A DNA stretch of 21,461 nucleotides from Candidatus Neomicrothrix sp. UBA825 (GCA_002295705.1 DBHP01000003.1:39431-60891), one strand, 5' to 3'; shown: positions 6,813-15,569, numbered from the stretch's first letter. Numbers and translations: made by a program. The notes: a model not told the origin generated them from the letters alone.

Positions 6813-8085
6813 GTTACTTCTTCAAGGGGGCAGAGTCATAGATAAATCTGGTGATCGACTCGCTGATGTTCTAATAGATTCCAAGGGTCGTATAGCCGAA
6901 ATAGGAAAAGGGCTCAAAGGGAGAGAAACGTTAGATGTCCAAGGGAAAATAGTATCCTCTGGATTTGTAGATCTAAATGCTTATCTAGGTGGGCCAGAGG
7001 ACCAACTTTCAGAAACAATTACCTCAGGAGCTGAAAGCGCAGTTAAAGGAGGGTACACCGCTGTTGTGGCGATCTCCAAGAATCCTGTTGTGGCTGATAA
7101 TGCAAGTTCAGTTAAAACTCTAATAGAACTATCCCGAGAAGCATCGTGCGAAATTATTGTGGCCGGATCAGCAACTCTTCACAATGATGCGGGGACGATG
7201 TCGCCGCTAGGAGAGATATCGGAGACCGGAGTAAGGCTATTTTCGGCAAGTGGTCCTCCCTTAACCGATTTTGAGACCACAAGACGAATCATGGAGTACT
7301 CACAGAAGTACAAGATAACCCTGCTCTACTCGTGTTCCAACTCCTTCCTTTCGCCCAAGGGAGCGATGAATGAAGGAGCGGTTTCCTCGCGACTAGGAAT
7401 TCCAGGAATCCCCACAGTTGCTGAAGAAATAGAAGTCTTTCAATTATCTCAATTAGCTCTTCTTACTGGCGCAAGCTTGCATCTCCAACAAATTTCAACG
7501 GCAAAATCAATCGAAATAATCAGTGAAGCTAAATCAAATGGAGCCTTAATAACATGTGAAGTATCACCTCATCATATCTCTTTAGATGAGTCGCTGATCA
7601 CCAGTTTCGATGCTCGTTATAAAGTTCTGCCCCCTTTGAGATCAAAGCAGGAATTAACACGTATTAAAGAGCATATGACTTCCGTAGATGCCATAGCGAC
7701 AGGGCATAGTCCATGTCAAGATCACTTAAAGCACCAAGCGTATACAGAAGCTCCATTCGGGACCATAGGACTGGAGACAGCGCTGGGAGCATCAATTAAA
7801 TATCTTGATATTCCGCTTGAGGAAATTCTCAGACTCATCTCTTGGTCCCCTGCAGAAATAGCTGGCATCGGTGAAACGCATGGAGGGGACCTTGTACCCG
7901 GCAGACCAGCAAACCTGACTGTGTTTGACCCAGAAGCTACATGGGTCGTTAAAGGAAATCAAGCGGCCAGTAAGTGCTCAGTAACTGCATTTGAAGATAT
8001 TGAATTGAAAGGTTTAGTAAGTCACACACTTGTAGATGGAGAACTAGTAGTTATTGATGGAGTAGTTCAAAACCATGAAAGGTAA
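6805..8085 (+). CDS. pyrC: Dihydroorotase-family protein lacking all catalytic residues (PyrC'-like)
   Basis: The 426-residue protein aligns along its whole length with class I dihydroorotases: GGYTAVVA, EGAVSSRLGIPGIPTVAEE, CEVSPHHISL, PPLR, FGTIGLETAL and the C-terminal GDLVPGRPANLTVFDP. The active site is gone. The DLHxHLREPG zinc motif reads DLNAYLGGPE (Asn58, Tyr60, and Gly62 for Arg). The FSDDG acidic position reads FSASG (148-149). The third and fourth metal histidines read Ser176 and Gln229. The catalytic Asp of ATDHAPH is Gly300, and Asn of VNPPLR is Leu275. The frame is intact, so it is not a simple pseudogene. A scaffold role with PyrB, as for Pseudomonas PyrC', is the best inference. 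The ATG at 6805 has GAAGG upstream and overlaps pyrB by 8 bases. Confidence 0.92.
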   Translation: MSELLLQGGRVIDKSGDRLADVLIDSKGRIAEIGKGLKGRETLDVQGKIVSSGFVDLNAYLGGPEDQLSETITSGAESAVKGGYTAVVAISKNPVVADNASSVKTLIELSREASCEIIVAGSATLHNDAGTMSPLGEISETGVRLFSASGPPLTDFETTRRIMEYSQKYKITLLYSCSNSFLSPKGAMNEGAVSSRLGIPGIPTVAEEIEVFQLSQLALLTGASLHLQQISTAKSIEIISEAKSNGALITCEVSPHHISLDESLITSFDARYKVLPPLRSKQELTRIKEHMTSVDAIATGHSPCQDHLKHQAYTEAPFGTIGLETALGASIKYLDIPLEEILRLISWSPAEIAGIGETHGGDLVPGRPANLTVFDPEATWVVKGNQAASKCSVTAFEDIELKGLVSHTLVDGELVVIDGVVQNHER

Positions 8086-8087
8086 AG

Positions 8088-9182
8088 GTGATCAGAATTA
8101 ATGATTCAACGCTAGTTCTAGCAGATGGAACAATCTTTGAAGGTTGTCAGATTGGCCATTCCCCGAAGCAAGAATATGCTACTGGTGAAGTAGTCTTCAA
8201 CACCGTTCTCAGCGGTTATCAAGAGGTCATAACAGACCCTTCCTATGCTGGGCAGATCATCACTTTTACCTATCCTCATATCGGGAACTATGGAGTAAAT
8301 AAAGTAGACAACGAAAGTGGTCGTCCCCATTGCAGGGGAGTCGTTGTGAGAGACCTTGCTCGCCGTCACAGCAACTGGCGTGCAACAAACGATTTAAACT
8401 CATTTCTGAAAGAAATGGAAATACCAGGAATAGCAGGACTCGATACGCGTAGGCTCACCATGCACATAAGAGAATCCGGAGCTATGCCTGCTGCATTTGG
8501 GACACTCGCCGCTGATGAGCTTCACGAAATTGCTAAATCTGAACCAGGAACGTCAGGTATTGACCTTGTCTCGCAAGTCACAACTAGTGAGAGTTACATG
8601 ATCGACGGGGATCGCCAAGACAAGTTAATCGTTGCCATGGATTTTGGCATAAAAGCGACGATTATAAATCATTTAAAGCGGCTCGGGAACGTGTTCGTTG
8701 TTCCAGCGTCGACATCTTCCAAGGAAATTCTAGAACTTAATCCGGATGGTGTTTTTCTATCAAACGGACCGGGTGATCCGGAAGTTGTGAAAGGGGCACC
8801 AGAGACAATATCTGAATTGATCGGCAAAGTACCTATCTTTGGTATATGCCTTGGGCATCAACTTCTCGGATTGGCTGTAGGTGGAAGCATAAAGAAAATG
8901 ACCTTTGGTCATCATGGAGGGAATCATCCCGTGCAGCAAGTATCAAATGGTGTCGTCGAGATAACAAGCCAAAATCATAATTTTGCTATTGACCCAGAAT
9001 CAGTGGAAAAAGTTGCGGAAGTAACTCATGTAAACCTAAACGATGGCGTTTGTCAGGGAATAAGGCTTAAAAGCGCGCCGGCTTTCAGTGTTCAGCACCA
9101 CCCAGAAGCGGGGCCAGGTCCACATGATAGTTCATATTTATTCGATGATTTTGCAAAACTAATTGAAGAGGCGACGAATTAA
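8088..9182 (+). CDS. carA: Carbamoyl-phosphate synthase small (glutaminase) subunit
   Basis: CarA hydrolyses glutamine and passes ammonia to CarB for carbamoyl phosphate, used by PyrB and by arginine synthesis. The 364-residue protein has the N-terminal GEVVFNTVLSGYQEVITDPSY signature and a class I amidotransferase domain with nucleophile Cys254 in GICLGHQLLG. SQNHNFAID follows, and QHHPEAGPGPHD carries the catalytic His338 and Glu340. The start is GTG, 2 bases after the pyrC stop, with GAAAGG at 8077-8082 as ribosome site; the nearby ATG at 8101 is out of frame. It directly abuts carB, giving equal synthesis of both subunits. Confidence 0.97.
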   Translation: MIRINDSTLVLADGTIFEGCQIGHSPKQEYATGEVVFNTVLSGYQEVITDPSYAGQIITFTYPHIGNYGVNKVDNESGRPHCRGVVVRDLARRHSNWRATNDLNSFLKEMEIPGIAGLDTRRLTMHIRESGAMPAAFGTLAADELHEIAKSEPGTSGIDLVSQVTTSESYMIDGDRQDKLIVAMDFGIKATIINHLKRLGNVFVVPASTSSKEILELNPDGVFLSNGPGDPEVVKGAPETISELIGKVPIFGICLGHQLLGLAVGGSIKKMTFGHHGGNHPVQQVSNGVVEITSQNHNFAIDPESVEKVAEVTHVNLNDGVCQGIRLKSAPAFSVQHHPEAGPGPHDSSYLFDDFAKLIEEATN

Positions 9183-12100
9183 ATGCCCAAACGAACAGAC
9201 ATTCATAAGATTCTACTGATAGGGTCCGGGCCGATAGTAATAGGTCAGGCTTGTGAGTTTGACTATTCTGGAACACAAGCATGCAGAGTCTTGCGTGAAG
9301 AGGGCTATGAGGTCATTTTAGCTAACTCGAATCCAGCGACGATAATGACAGATCCGGATTTTGCTGATGCAACTTATGTTGAGCCTTTAACAGTTCAAGT
9401 GCTGGCAGAGATAATAATTAAGGAACGACCAGATGCTTTACTCCCTACGTTAGGAGGGCAAACTGCACTCAATTTAGCAATGGACTTGGAGAGAGAAGGA
9501 ATTCTAGAAAAGTATAAAGTTGAACTGATAGGTGCAGATGCAGAGGCAATCTCCACAGCTGAAGATAGAGCAAAATTCAAAGAAGCAATGATTGAGATCG
9601 GGTTATCTGTTCCAATAAGTGGCGTTGCTCACAGTATGAAAGACGCATACGAAATCATTGAAGAAATAGGTTTGCCAGTTATTGTCAGACCAGCCTACAT
9701 CCTTGGAGGCAAAGGGACGGGCATAGCCGAAACGCCTGAGCAATTTAAGAACCTCGCCAAAAACGGCCTAGCAGCCAGTCCAATTAATGAAATCCTAATC
9801 GAACAATCAATTAAAGGCTGGAAAGAATACGAACTTGAAGTTATGCGTGATACTGCAGACAATTGTGTAGTCGTTTGTGCCATAGAAAACTTTGACCCAA
9901 TGGGGGTCCATACAGGTGACTCTATAACAGTTGCTCCTACTCAGACGCTCTCTGATGTTGAATACCAGATGCTAAGAGATGCTGCTTTCGCCTGCATGAG
10001 ACGAGTAGGTGTGGAAACTGGTGGTTCAAATGTTCAGTTCGCAGTGAATCCCGAAAACGGAGAATACGTCATTATTGAAATGAATCCGAGAGTAAGCCGA
10101 TCATCAGCGCTTGCCTCAAAGGCTACTGGCTTCCCGATAGCGAAAATAGCGACCAAACTAGCCATGGGATACACACTGGACGAGATACCCAATGATATTA
10201 CAAAGAAAACTCCTGCTAGTTTCGAACCAACGATTGACTATATAGTCACGAAGATACCTCGATGGGCTTTTGAGAAATTTCCTGGGACAGAAAATATTCT
10301 GGGTACGCAAATGCAATCAGTAGGTGAAGTGATGTCCATCGGCAGAACATTCCCTGAATCTCTCCAGAAAGCTCTTAGATCTCTTGAGTTAGGGAGGCAT
10401 GGCTTCAATGCTGACCCGGGCGAAAAGGATTTTGAAAGTCTGAAAGATGATGAATTGCTTAGGAAAGTATCCATACCAACACCTGAACGGTTATTTCAAA
10501 TAGGAGAATTGATTCGCAGAGGCACCTCAATAGAAGAAATCCACGAAGAAACCTTTATAGACTTCTGGTTCCTTGATCAGCTTCAAATAATTGTAGAGGA
10601 GCGCCAATATCTTGAAAGTCTCTCAATTGAGACAATATCAAATGAGGATTTTCGGAGGGCAAAAAGACTTGGATTTAGTGATGAGCAGCTTGGTTACCTT
10701 TGGGACTTAAAGGCTGATGAGGTCCGAAAGTCCAGAATAGAAGCTGGAATATTACCTGTTTATAAAACGGTAGACACATGTAGCGCAGAATTTGAAGCTC
10801 ATACGCCTTATCACTATTCAACCTATGAGGATACAACGGAGGTTGCCCCTTCAGAAAAACCGAAAGTTGTAATATTGGGCTCCGGCCCCAACCGCATTGG
10901 TCAAGGAATTGAATTTGATTACTGTTGCGTGCACGCAAGTTTTGCACTGAGCGAAGTCGGATATGAGACTGTAATGATTAACTGCAATCCTGAGACTGTT
11001 TCAACTGATTATGACACCAGCGACAGGCTTTTCTTTGAGCCTCTAACTGAGGAAGATGTAAAAAATATACTTGATGCTGAAACAGAATCAGCGAAATTAG
11101 TCAAAGGACCGGGGATTGCTGGAATCATCGTAAGTCTCGGTGGGCAAACACCTCTTAAACTTGCATCAGCTTTACCTAGGGAACTAGTTGTCGGTACGCC
11201 ACCGGACTCAATCGACCTTGCAGAAGATAGAGAAAGATGGAATTCGGTATGTAACCAACTTGAGATACCCCAGCCGCCAGGTGGGACAGCTACATCAGTC
11301 CCAGAGGCATTAGAGATCGTTAAAAGAATTGGCTTTCCAGTTCTCGTTCGCCCTTCTTACGTTCTGGGTGGAAGAGCGATGAGCATAGTTTACGACGAGG
11401 AGCAGCTTAGAGATGCCATGCAAGAGCTGAGCGTATCTGGAAGTTTAGGTAAGGAAGGCGGGTTATCCTCTCAACGGCCAGTGCTAATAGATCGATTTCT
11501 TGAAGATGCCACGGAAGTTGATGTAGATGCAATAAGGGACACTTCCGGAGAAATAATAATTGGCGGGATTATGGAGCATGTTGAGGAAGCAGGAGTACAT
11601 TCCGGTGACAGTGCATGCGTAACCCCGCCAGTTAATCTCAGCGAGACTACACTCGCAACCTTGACGGAATACTCCACTTTGATAGCTGAAAAGTTACATG
11701 TTGTCGGGTTAATAAATATTCAATTCGTAGTAAAGCGTATTGGTGATTCAGAGACTGTTTTCGTTATCGAAGCAAATCCAAGAGCCTCAAGAACTGTTCC
11801 GTTTATCTCTAAAGCTACTGGAGTGCCTCTTGTCAAAGTCGCTGCAAGAGTGATGATGGGCGAAACGTTAGAAACACTTCGCATCGTTGGATTATTAGAT
11901 CAAGAGAAAATTTTTAGCCATACGGCAGTGAAAGAAGCAGTACTGCCCTTCAACAGATTTCCTAATACAGACGCCGTATTAGGTCCTGAGATGCGTTCAA
12001 CTGGCGAGGTAATGGGGATAGACGCTACACCAGGATTAGCGTTTGTGAAGAGTCAGCTTGCTGCTGGAATGTCTTTACCAAAAGACGGGACTGTATTCAT

Positions 12101-12518
12101 ATCAGTGGCAGATCGAGATAAGGCACAAGGTATAGAGTCAGCAAAACTGTTCACAGAATTAGGTTTCTCCATTGCAGCGACGGTGGGAACTGCCGAAGCC
12201 TTGAGGAAAGCGGGTTTGGCCGTCTCGGATATCGTTGCGAAGATAGGTGATGATGACGGGGTAACAGCTGTTGAATTAATTGAATCAGGAAAGGTTCAGT
12301 TGATCATTAATTCTCCACGTGGGAGGGGTCCTCGTGCCGACGGAGCCCATATCCGAAAAGCTGCAGGTGAAAGAGGGATACCTCTCTTAACGACTGCTTC
12401 ATCCGGTTTGGCTCTTGCGAAAGGACTAGTTGATTGGAATGAGCATCCTCTGAAAGTGAAATCACTTCAAGATTTTCACATTGAAAACGAAAAGGTCGGG
12501 AAAACTGATGAGCAATGA
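9183..12518 (+). CDS. carB: Carbamoyl-phosphate synthase large subunit
   Basis: CarB makes carbamoyl phosphate from bicarbonate, ammonia and two ATP. The 1111-residue protein has both ATP-grasp halves: the first with GQACEFDYSGTQACRV and NSNPATIMTDP near the N-terminus, the second with GSGPNRIGQGIEFDY near residues 560-580 and NCNPETVSTDYD. EMNPRVSRSSALASKATG and EANPRASRTVPFISKATG are the paired metal and ATP sites. From about residue 965 comes the MGS-like allosteric domain (VADRDKAQGIESAKLFTELGF), which in other bacteria binds UMP or ornithine. The ATG starts immediately after the carA TAA with GAGG 11 bases upstream. All key motifs look intact. Confidence 0.98.
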   Translation: MPKRTDIHKILLIGSGPIVIGQACEFDYSGTQACRVLREEGYEVILANSNPATIMTDPDFADATYVEPLTVQVLAEIIIKERPDALLPTLGGQTALNLAMDLEREGILEKYKVELIGADAEAISTAEDRAKFKEAMIEIGLSVPISGVAHSMKDAYEIIEEIGLPVIVRPAYILGGKGTGIAETPEQFKNLAKNGLAASPINEILIEQSIKGWKEYELEVMRDTADNCVVVCAIENFDPMGVHTGDSITVAPTQTLSDVEYQMLRDAAFACMRRVGVETGGSNVQFAVNPENGEYVIIEMNPRVSRSSALASKATGFPIAKIATKLAMGYTLDEIPNDITKKTPASFEPTIDYIVTKIPRWAFEKFPGTENILGTQMQSVGEVMSIGRTFPESLQKALRSLELGRHGFNADPGEKDFESLKDDELLRKVSIPTPERLFQIGELIRRGTSIEEIHEETFIDFWFLDQLQIIVEERQYLESLSIETISNEDFRRAKRLGFSDEQLGYLWDLKADEVRKSRIEAGILPVYKTVDTCSAEFEAHTPYHYSTYEDTTEVAPSEKPKVVILGSGPNRIGQGIEFDYCCVHASFALSEVGYETVMINCNPETVSTDYDTSDRLFFEPLTEEDVKNILDAETESAKLVKGPGIAGIIVSLGGQTPLKLASALPRELVVGTPPDSIDLAEDRERWNSVCNQLEIPQPPGGTATSVPEALEIVKRIGFPVLVRPSYVLGGRAMSIVYDEEQLRDAMQELSVSGSLGKEGGLSSQRPVLIDRFLEDATEVDVDAIRDTSGEIIIGGIMEHVEEAGVHSGDSACVTPPVNLSETTLATLTEYSTLIAEKLHVVGLINIQFVVKRIGDSETVFVIEANPRASRTVPFISKATGVPLVKVAARVMMGETLETLRIVGLLDQEKIFSHTAVKEAVLPFNRFPNTDAVLGPEMRSTGEVMGIDATPGLAFVKSQLAAGMSLPKDGTVFISVADRDKAQGIESAKLFTELGFSIAATVGTAEALRKAGLAVSDIVAKIGDDDGVTAVELIESGKVQLIINSPRGRGPRADGAHIRKAAGERGIPLLTTASSGLALAKGLVDWNEHPLKVKSLQDFHIENEKVGKTDEQ

Positions 12519-13461
12519 AATAGTTGCTCAAGGTACTGATGGTACAAATCCCTTAGCTACCTCAGTGGGTAACATAAATCTAAAGAATCCCGTTATGTTA
12601 GCTTCAGGAACGGCAGGGCATGGCACTGAACTATCGCCCGTCATAGATCTATCAAGTGTTGGAGCATTAGTTGTCAAAAGCCTTTCGGCATATGAATGGG
12701 AAGGAAATAGTGCCCCCCGTTTGCACGAGACACCGAATGGGATGATTAATAGTATTGGGCTACAAGGTCCTGGCTTGCCTTACTGGATAGAACATATTCT
12801 GCCAAAGCTAATCGATGCAAAGATTACGATAATTCTGAGCATATGGGGAAGAACAATTGAAGATTATGCCGTTGCCGCCGATTTATGCACTGACTTACCT
12901 TCGGCGATAGAGGCAGTAGAACTAAACATTTCTTGCCCAAATATTGAAGATCGCGGAAAAATGTTCTCCCATAGCCCAGAAAGCACCAATGAAGTGATTC
13001 AAGCAACTAGTCAGATCAAAGTGCCTCGATGGGCTAAATTGAGCCCAAATGTCACAAATCTAGTGGAGATTGCTAGTGCTGCAAGAGAAGCGGGTGCTGA
13101 TGGGGTTACTTTAATTAATACTCTGATGGGGATGGTAATAGATATTGATAAGCGGCGTCCATTGCTTGGAGCTGGAGGTGGCGGATTAAGTGGACCTGCA
13201 ATTCGGCCTGTCGCAATTCGTTCAGTATTTGATGTTTACCAAGCCATGCCAGATATTCCGATCGTGGGTGTTGGCGGTGTGGCCTCGGCAAAAGATGTAA
13301 TTGAGTTCTTGATGGCCGGGGCATCAGCAGTTCAAATCGGGTCTGCAAACTTTGCTAATCCCCGTATATCCCAAAAAATCATCACTGATTTAGGTAAGTG
13401 GTGTCGAGACAACGAGTTTGAAAGTATCAACGCAATAAAGGGCCTTGCCCACAAACCATAA
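12508..13461 (+). CDS. pyrD: Dihydroorotate dehydrogenase, class 1B catalytic subunit type
   Basis: PyrD oxidises dihydroorotate to orotate with FMN. The 317-residue sequence is of class 1, not the membrane class 2: NPVMLASGTAGHG, the lysine in VVKSLS, the catalytic Cys143 in LNISCPN, NTLMGMVID with GGGGLSGPAIRP (the class 1B FMN region), and GVGGVASAKDVIEFLMAGASAVQIGS. Class 1B enzymes normally pair with PyrK, an FAD and [2Fe-2S] subunit that passes electrons to NAD+. No pyrK lies in this operon, though it commonly sits just upstream of pyrD. The ATG at 12508 is preferred over an in-frame TTG at 12481; GGGA lies 6 bases upstream and it overlaps carB by 11 bases. Confidence 0.93.
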   Translation: MSNEIVAQGTDGTNPLATSVGNINLKNPVMLASGTAGHGTELSPVIDLSSVGALVVKSLSAYEWEGNSAPRLHETPNGMINSIGLQGPGLPYWIEHILPKLIDAKITIILSIWGRTIEDYAVAADLCTDLPSAIEAVELNISCPNIEDRGKMFSHSPESTNEVIQATSQIKVPRWAKLSPNVTNLVEIASAAREAGADGVTLINTLMGMVIDIDKRRPLLGAGGGGLSGPAIRPVAIRSVFDVYQAMPDIPIVGVGGVASAKDVIEFLMAGASAVQIGSANFANPRISQKIITDLGKWCRDNEFESINAIKGLAHKP

Positions 13462-13482
13462 TGAAAATAGAAATGGAAATAC

Positions 13483-14205
13483 ATGGAAGAAGATTTTGAA
13501 ATTAAACCAGAAATTACGAACAAGCTCGCTTTAGCGCTTGACGTGGATGATCTAGTGGTAGCTGTTCGATTAGCTAGAGATTTGATTCCATATTTTGGCG
13601 TAGCAAAAGTAGGTCTTGAATTATTTAGCGCAGCCGGGCCAGATATCATTGGTACGCTAAAGGAGATGGGGTACAAGGTATTCCTTGATTTAAAGCTGCA
13701 TGATATACCTAATACCGTAGGACGAGCTGCAAAAGTTCTAGGTTCACTGGGTATTGATTATTTGACACTGCATACATCTGGGGGAGAAGCGATGCTAACC
13801 GCCGGTGTTGAAGGGCTTGCGCAGGGAGCTAAATTTGCGGAGTTGGAAGTGCCACAAGCCTTGGGTGTAACTATTCTCACCAGTCAGAAAGAAACGCCAG
13901 ATACCTTGATGGCAGAACGTCTTCGTGTTGCAAAGTCATCGGGTTGTAAGGGAATTGTCTGCTCAGCAAAGAATTTGGAAGAAGCAAATCTGATAGTTCC
14001 TGATTTAACATTTGTAGTACCAGGAATTAGACCACTGGGAGTCGAACACCATGATCAAGCTAATGTCGCAACGCCTCTTGCTGCGATAGACAACGGTGCT
14101 GACTTGCTTGTGATAGGTCGCGCTGTCGTGCAAAGTGCTGACCCCAGGAGAGCTGCCCGTGAAATCATAATGGAGATCTCACAGATATCGCCAAAAAATA
14201 TATAG
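13483..14205 (+). CDS. pyrF: Orotidine 5'-phosphate decarboxylase
   Basis: PyrF decarboxylates OMP to UMP, the last step of the pathway encoded by this operon. The 240-residue TIM-barrel protein has the catalytic set Asp69-x-Lys71-xx-Asp74 in FLDLKLHDIPNTVGRAA, plus Asp20 in LALDVDD and Lys42 in AKVGLELF, and the phosphate-binding VVPGIRP and LLVIGRAVVQSADP. It belongs to the shorter group I form seen in most bacteria, not the long mycobacterial form. The ATG lies 21 bases after pyrD with a weak GGAAA ribosome site. It is the last gene of the pyr unit; no hairpin terminator is visible before mihF. Confidence 0.96.
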   Translation: MEEDFEIKPEITNKLALALDVDDLVVAVRLARDLIPYFGVAKVGLELFSAAGPDIIGTLKEMGYKVFLDLKLHDIPNTVGRAAKVLGSLGIDYLTLHTSGGEAMLTAGVEGLAQGAKFAELEVPQALGVTILTSQKETPDTLMAERLRVAKSSGCKGIVCSAKNLEEANLIVPDLTFVVPGIRPLGVEHHDQANVATPLAAIDNGADLLVIGRAVVQSADPRRAAREIIMEISQISPKNI

Positions 14206-14233
14206 CATTCACCGTTTTTTCGAGCGTGAGAAT

Positions 14234-14239
14234 TATTAT
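14234..14239 (+). promoter_or_regulatory. Candidate -10 element for mihF (leaderless start)
   Basis: TATTAT is a good -10 hexamer and lies exactly at -12 to -7 from the mihF ATG at 14246, so the message would start at or within a base of the codon. The immediate upstream bases are AT-rich with no Shine-Dalgarno at normal spacing. TTCACC (14208-14213) is a possible but over-distant -35. This would give mihF and following genes a promoter separate from the pyr operon. Confidence 0.45.
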
Positions 14240-14245
14240 TTATGT

Positions 14246-14560
14246 ATGCCCGCACCACCGAAACTCACTGACGAACAAAGGCGTGCAGCTTTAGAAAAAG
14301 CTGCCGAAGCGAGGAGGGTGAGGGCTGAACTGAAAGCATTGATAAAAATGGGTTCACTCACTATCAGCGAAGTCCTTGAGAAGTCTGACTCAAATGAAAT
14401 CGTAAGCCGTACTAAAGTTCTCGCAGTGCTTGAATCAATGCCAAAAATAGGAAAAGTAAAGGCTCGTCGTATTATGAAAGAGATAGGAATCGCCGAAAGC
14501 AGGCGCCTCCGCGGGTTAGGCGATCAACAAAGAGCGGCACTCGTCTCAGAGTTCAGTTAA
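14246..14560 (+). CDS. mihF: Actinobacterial integration host factor MihF
   Basis: MihF is a small helical DNA-binding nucleoid protein found in actinobacteria, unrelated to the proteobacterial IHF/HU fold despite its name. The 104-residue product begins with the family opening LTDEQRRAALEKAAEARRVRAELK. It continues with a helix-two-turn-helix DNA-binding region SMPKIGKVKARRIMKEIGI and ends with the hallmark AESRRLRGLGDQQRAAL. It sits between pyrF and gmk, the classic position (mihF upstream of gmk and rpoZ). An overlapping ATG at 14242 is out of frame. The presence of this gene is the strongest single taxonomic marker in the window. Confidence 0.96.
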   Translation: MPAPPKLTDEQRRAALEKAAEARRVRAELKALIKMGSLTISEVLEKSDSNEIVSRTKVLAVLESMPKIGKVKARRIMKEIGIAESRRLRGLGDQQRAALVSEFS

Positions 14561-14566
14561 ATCCCC

Positions 14567-15106
14567 ATGGTTATCGTAGTCTCCGGTCCTGGCGGAGTTG
14601 GCAAAGGAACAATTGCACAATCACTTGTTGACTCTATGGATGATCTTTGGCTTTCAAAAAGTTGGACCACTCGATCTATTCGAGCCGGCGAGAGCCCTGA
14701 TAGCTACGTTTTCGTTACACGTGAACAATTTGAGTCGTCTATTGAGAGTGGAAAGTTTCTGGAATGGGCGGAATTTGAAGGGAATTTGTATGGGACACCG
14801 CTGCCAGAAGCGCCAGAGGACATGCATATATTGCTTGAAATTGATGTTCAAGGAGCTACAGCCGTTATAGAGAAGTCCATACCAGCGCTTCTGATATTCG
14901 TAGATGCCCCCTCCGTAGAAGACCAAGCAAGAAGACTTAGGGGCAGAGGGGACCCTGAGGCTGAGGTAGAGAAAAGAATTCTTAAAGGGGAATTAGAACG
15001 CGAGAGAGCAAAAGAATTAGGAGCACACATCATTATCAATGACGACTTAGAGCACACAATTCAAGAAATACGAACTTTGATAGAGAGCCAAGCAAATGAC
15101 CATTAA
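14567..15106 (+). CDS. gmk: Guanylate kinase
   Basis: Gmk phosphorylates GMP to GDP with ATP. The 179-residue protein has the P-loop SGPGGVGKGT (about residues 6-15) and the GMP-binding region with TTRSIRAGE and a following YVFVTREQFE that resembles the usual DYxFVSxxEF. Next come FLEWAEFEGNLYGTP, LLEIDVQGA and RRLRGRGDPEAEVEKRI in the lid and adenine-binding parts. It starts 6 bases after the mihF stop without a clear ribosome site, which suggests coupling to mihF. It is slightly shorter than the usual 190-210 residues, mainly at the N-terminus where the P-loop begins almost at once. Confidence 0.95.
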   Translation: MVIVVSGPGGVGKGTIAQSLVDSMDDLWLSKSWTTRSIRAGESPDSYVFVTREQFESSIESGKFLEWAEFEGNLYGTPLPEAPEDMHILLEIDVQGATAVIEKSIPALLIFVDAPSVEDQARRLRGRGDPEAEVEKRILKGELERERAKELGAHIIINDDLEHTIQEIRTLIESQANDH

Positions 15107-15171
15107 AGGCGAGATAGTTCATTTGGCGTATCTTAAGTAGTATTTTCAATCAATCTCGTTACCATTAGGTG

Positions 15172-15177
15172 TATATT
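15172..15177 (+). promoter_or_regulatory. Candidate -10 element for rpoZ
   Basis: TATATT, preceded directly by TG, lies in the 102-base gap between gmk and rpoZ and would give a start near 15184 and a leader of about 25 bases carrying the GGAG ribosome site. No convincing -35 is present. Apart from this and the ribosome site nothing else is recognised in the gap. Confidence 0.38.
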
Positions 15178-15208
15178 TCGCAAAGTAAAGCGAGCGTTTG
15201 GAGTAAGA

Positions 15209-15559
15209 ATGTCAACCGAAAATAATTCAATGATTTACCCTAAAATTGAGGGCTTGCTTGAAAGATCTCTCAAACAAGGGGATGAAGATTCCCATTCCAA
15301 ATTTCGGCTTGTGACGCTAGCTGCTCAGCGAGCAAGACAGATTAATGCATATCGAAATCAGCTAGATGGAGGACTGGGAGTTTCCGTGCCTCCTCAGGTA
15401 CATGCTGATGGCATCGCTAAGCCTTTATCGATAAGTTTTGAAGAGATTATTCAAGATAAGGTTTTAGCAGGGGAAAAGAAAGAACCTGACCCTGTTGCTG
15501 TTGAAGAAGTAATTGTTGAGGTTGACGAACCTGAAGAAGAGGAAGAAGAAACCGAGTAA
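15209..15559 (+). CDS. rpoZ: RNA polymerase omega subunit
   Basis: Omega binds the beta' subunit and helps RNA polymerase assemble. The 116-residue protein shows MIYPKIEGLLERS, then SKFRLVTLAAQRARQINAY, the conserved helix that clasps beta', and VPPQV followed by KPLSISFEEIIQDKVL. A strongly acidic tail (about the last 25 residues, ending in a run of Glu) extends beyond the core. GGAG at 15200-15203, 5 bases before the ATG, fixes the start. It lies between gmk and coaBC, the normal actinobacterial neighbourhood. Confidence 0.95.
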   Translation: MSTENNSMIYPKIEGLLERSLKQGDEDSHSKFRLVTLAAQRARQINAYRNQLDGGLGVSVPPQVHADGIAKPLSISFEEIIQDKVLAGEKKEPDPVAVEEVIVEVDEPEEEEEETE

Positions 15560-15569
15560 TTGGGTGTTC

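Noticed and set aside
6805..8085. The pyrC homologue as a decaying pseudogene
   Set aside because: It is full length with no stop or frameshift, keeps framework motifs throughout, and its start overlaps pyrB with a good ribosome site. The changes are concentrated at active-site positions, which fits a retained non-catalytic protein better than decay.
12481..12507. TTG start for pyrD at 12481
   Set aside because: It would overlap carB by 38 bases and lies before a better ATG at 12508 with GGGA upstream.
14206..14233. Terminator after pyrF at the T6 run (14215-14220)
   Set aside because: No GC-rich stem precedes the T-run; only an A-run can pair with it, which would be a poor terminator.
15513..15569. 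N-terminal extension of CoaBC from 15513
   Set aside because: It is rich in Lys only because it reads the acidic rpoZ tail in another frame. The fold begins after the ATG pair at 15570 and 15573.
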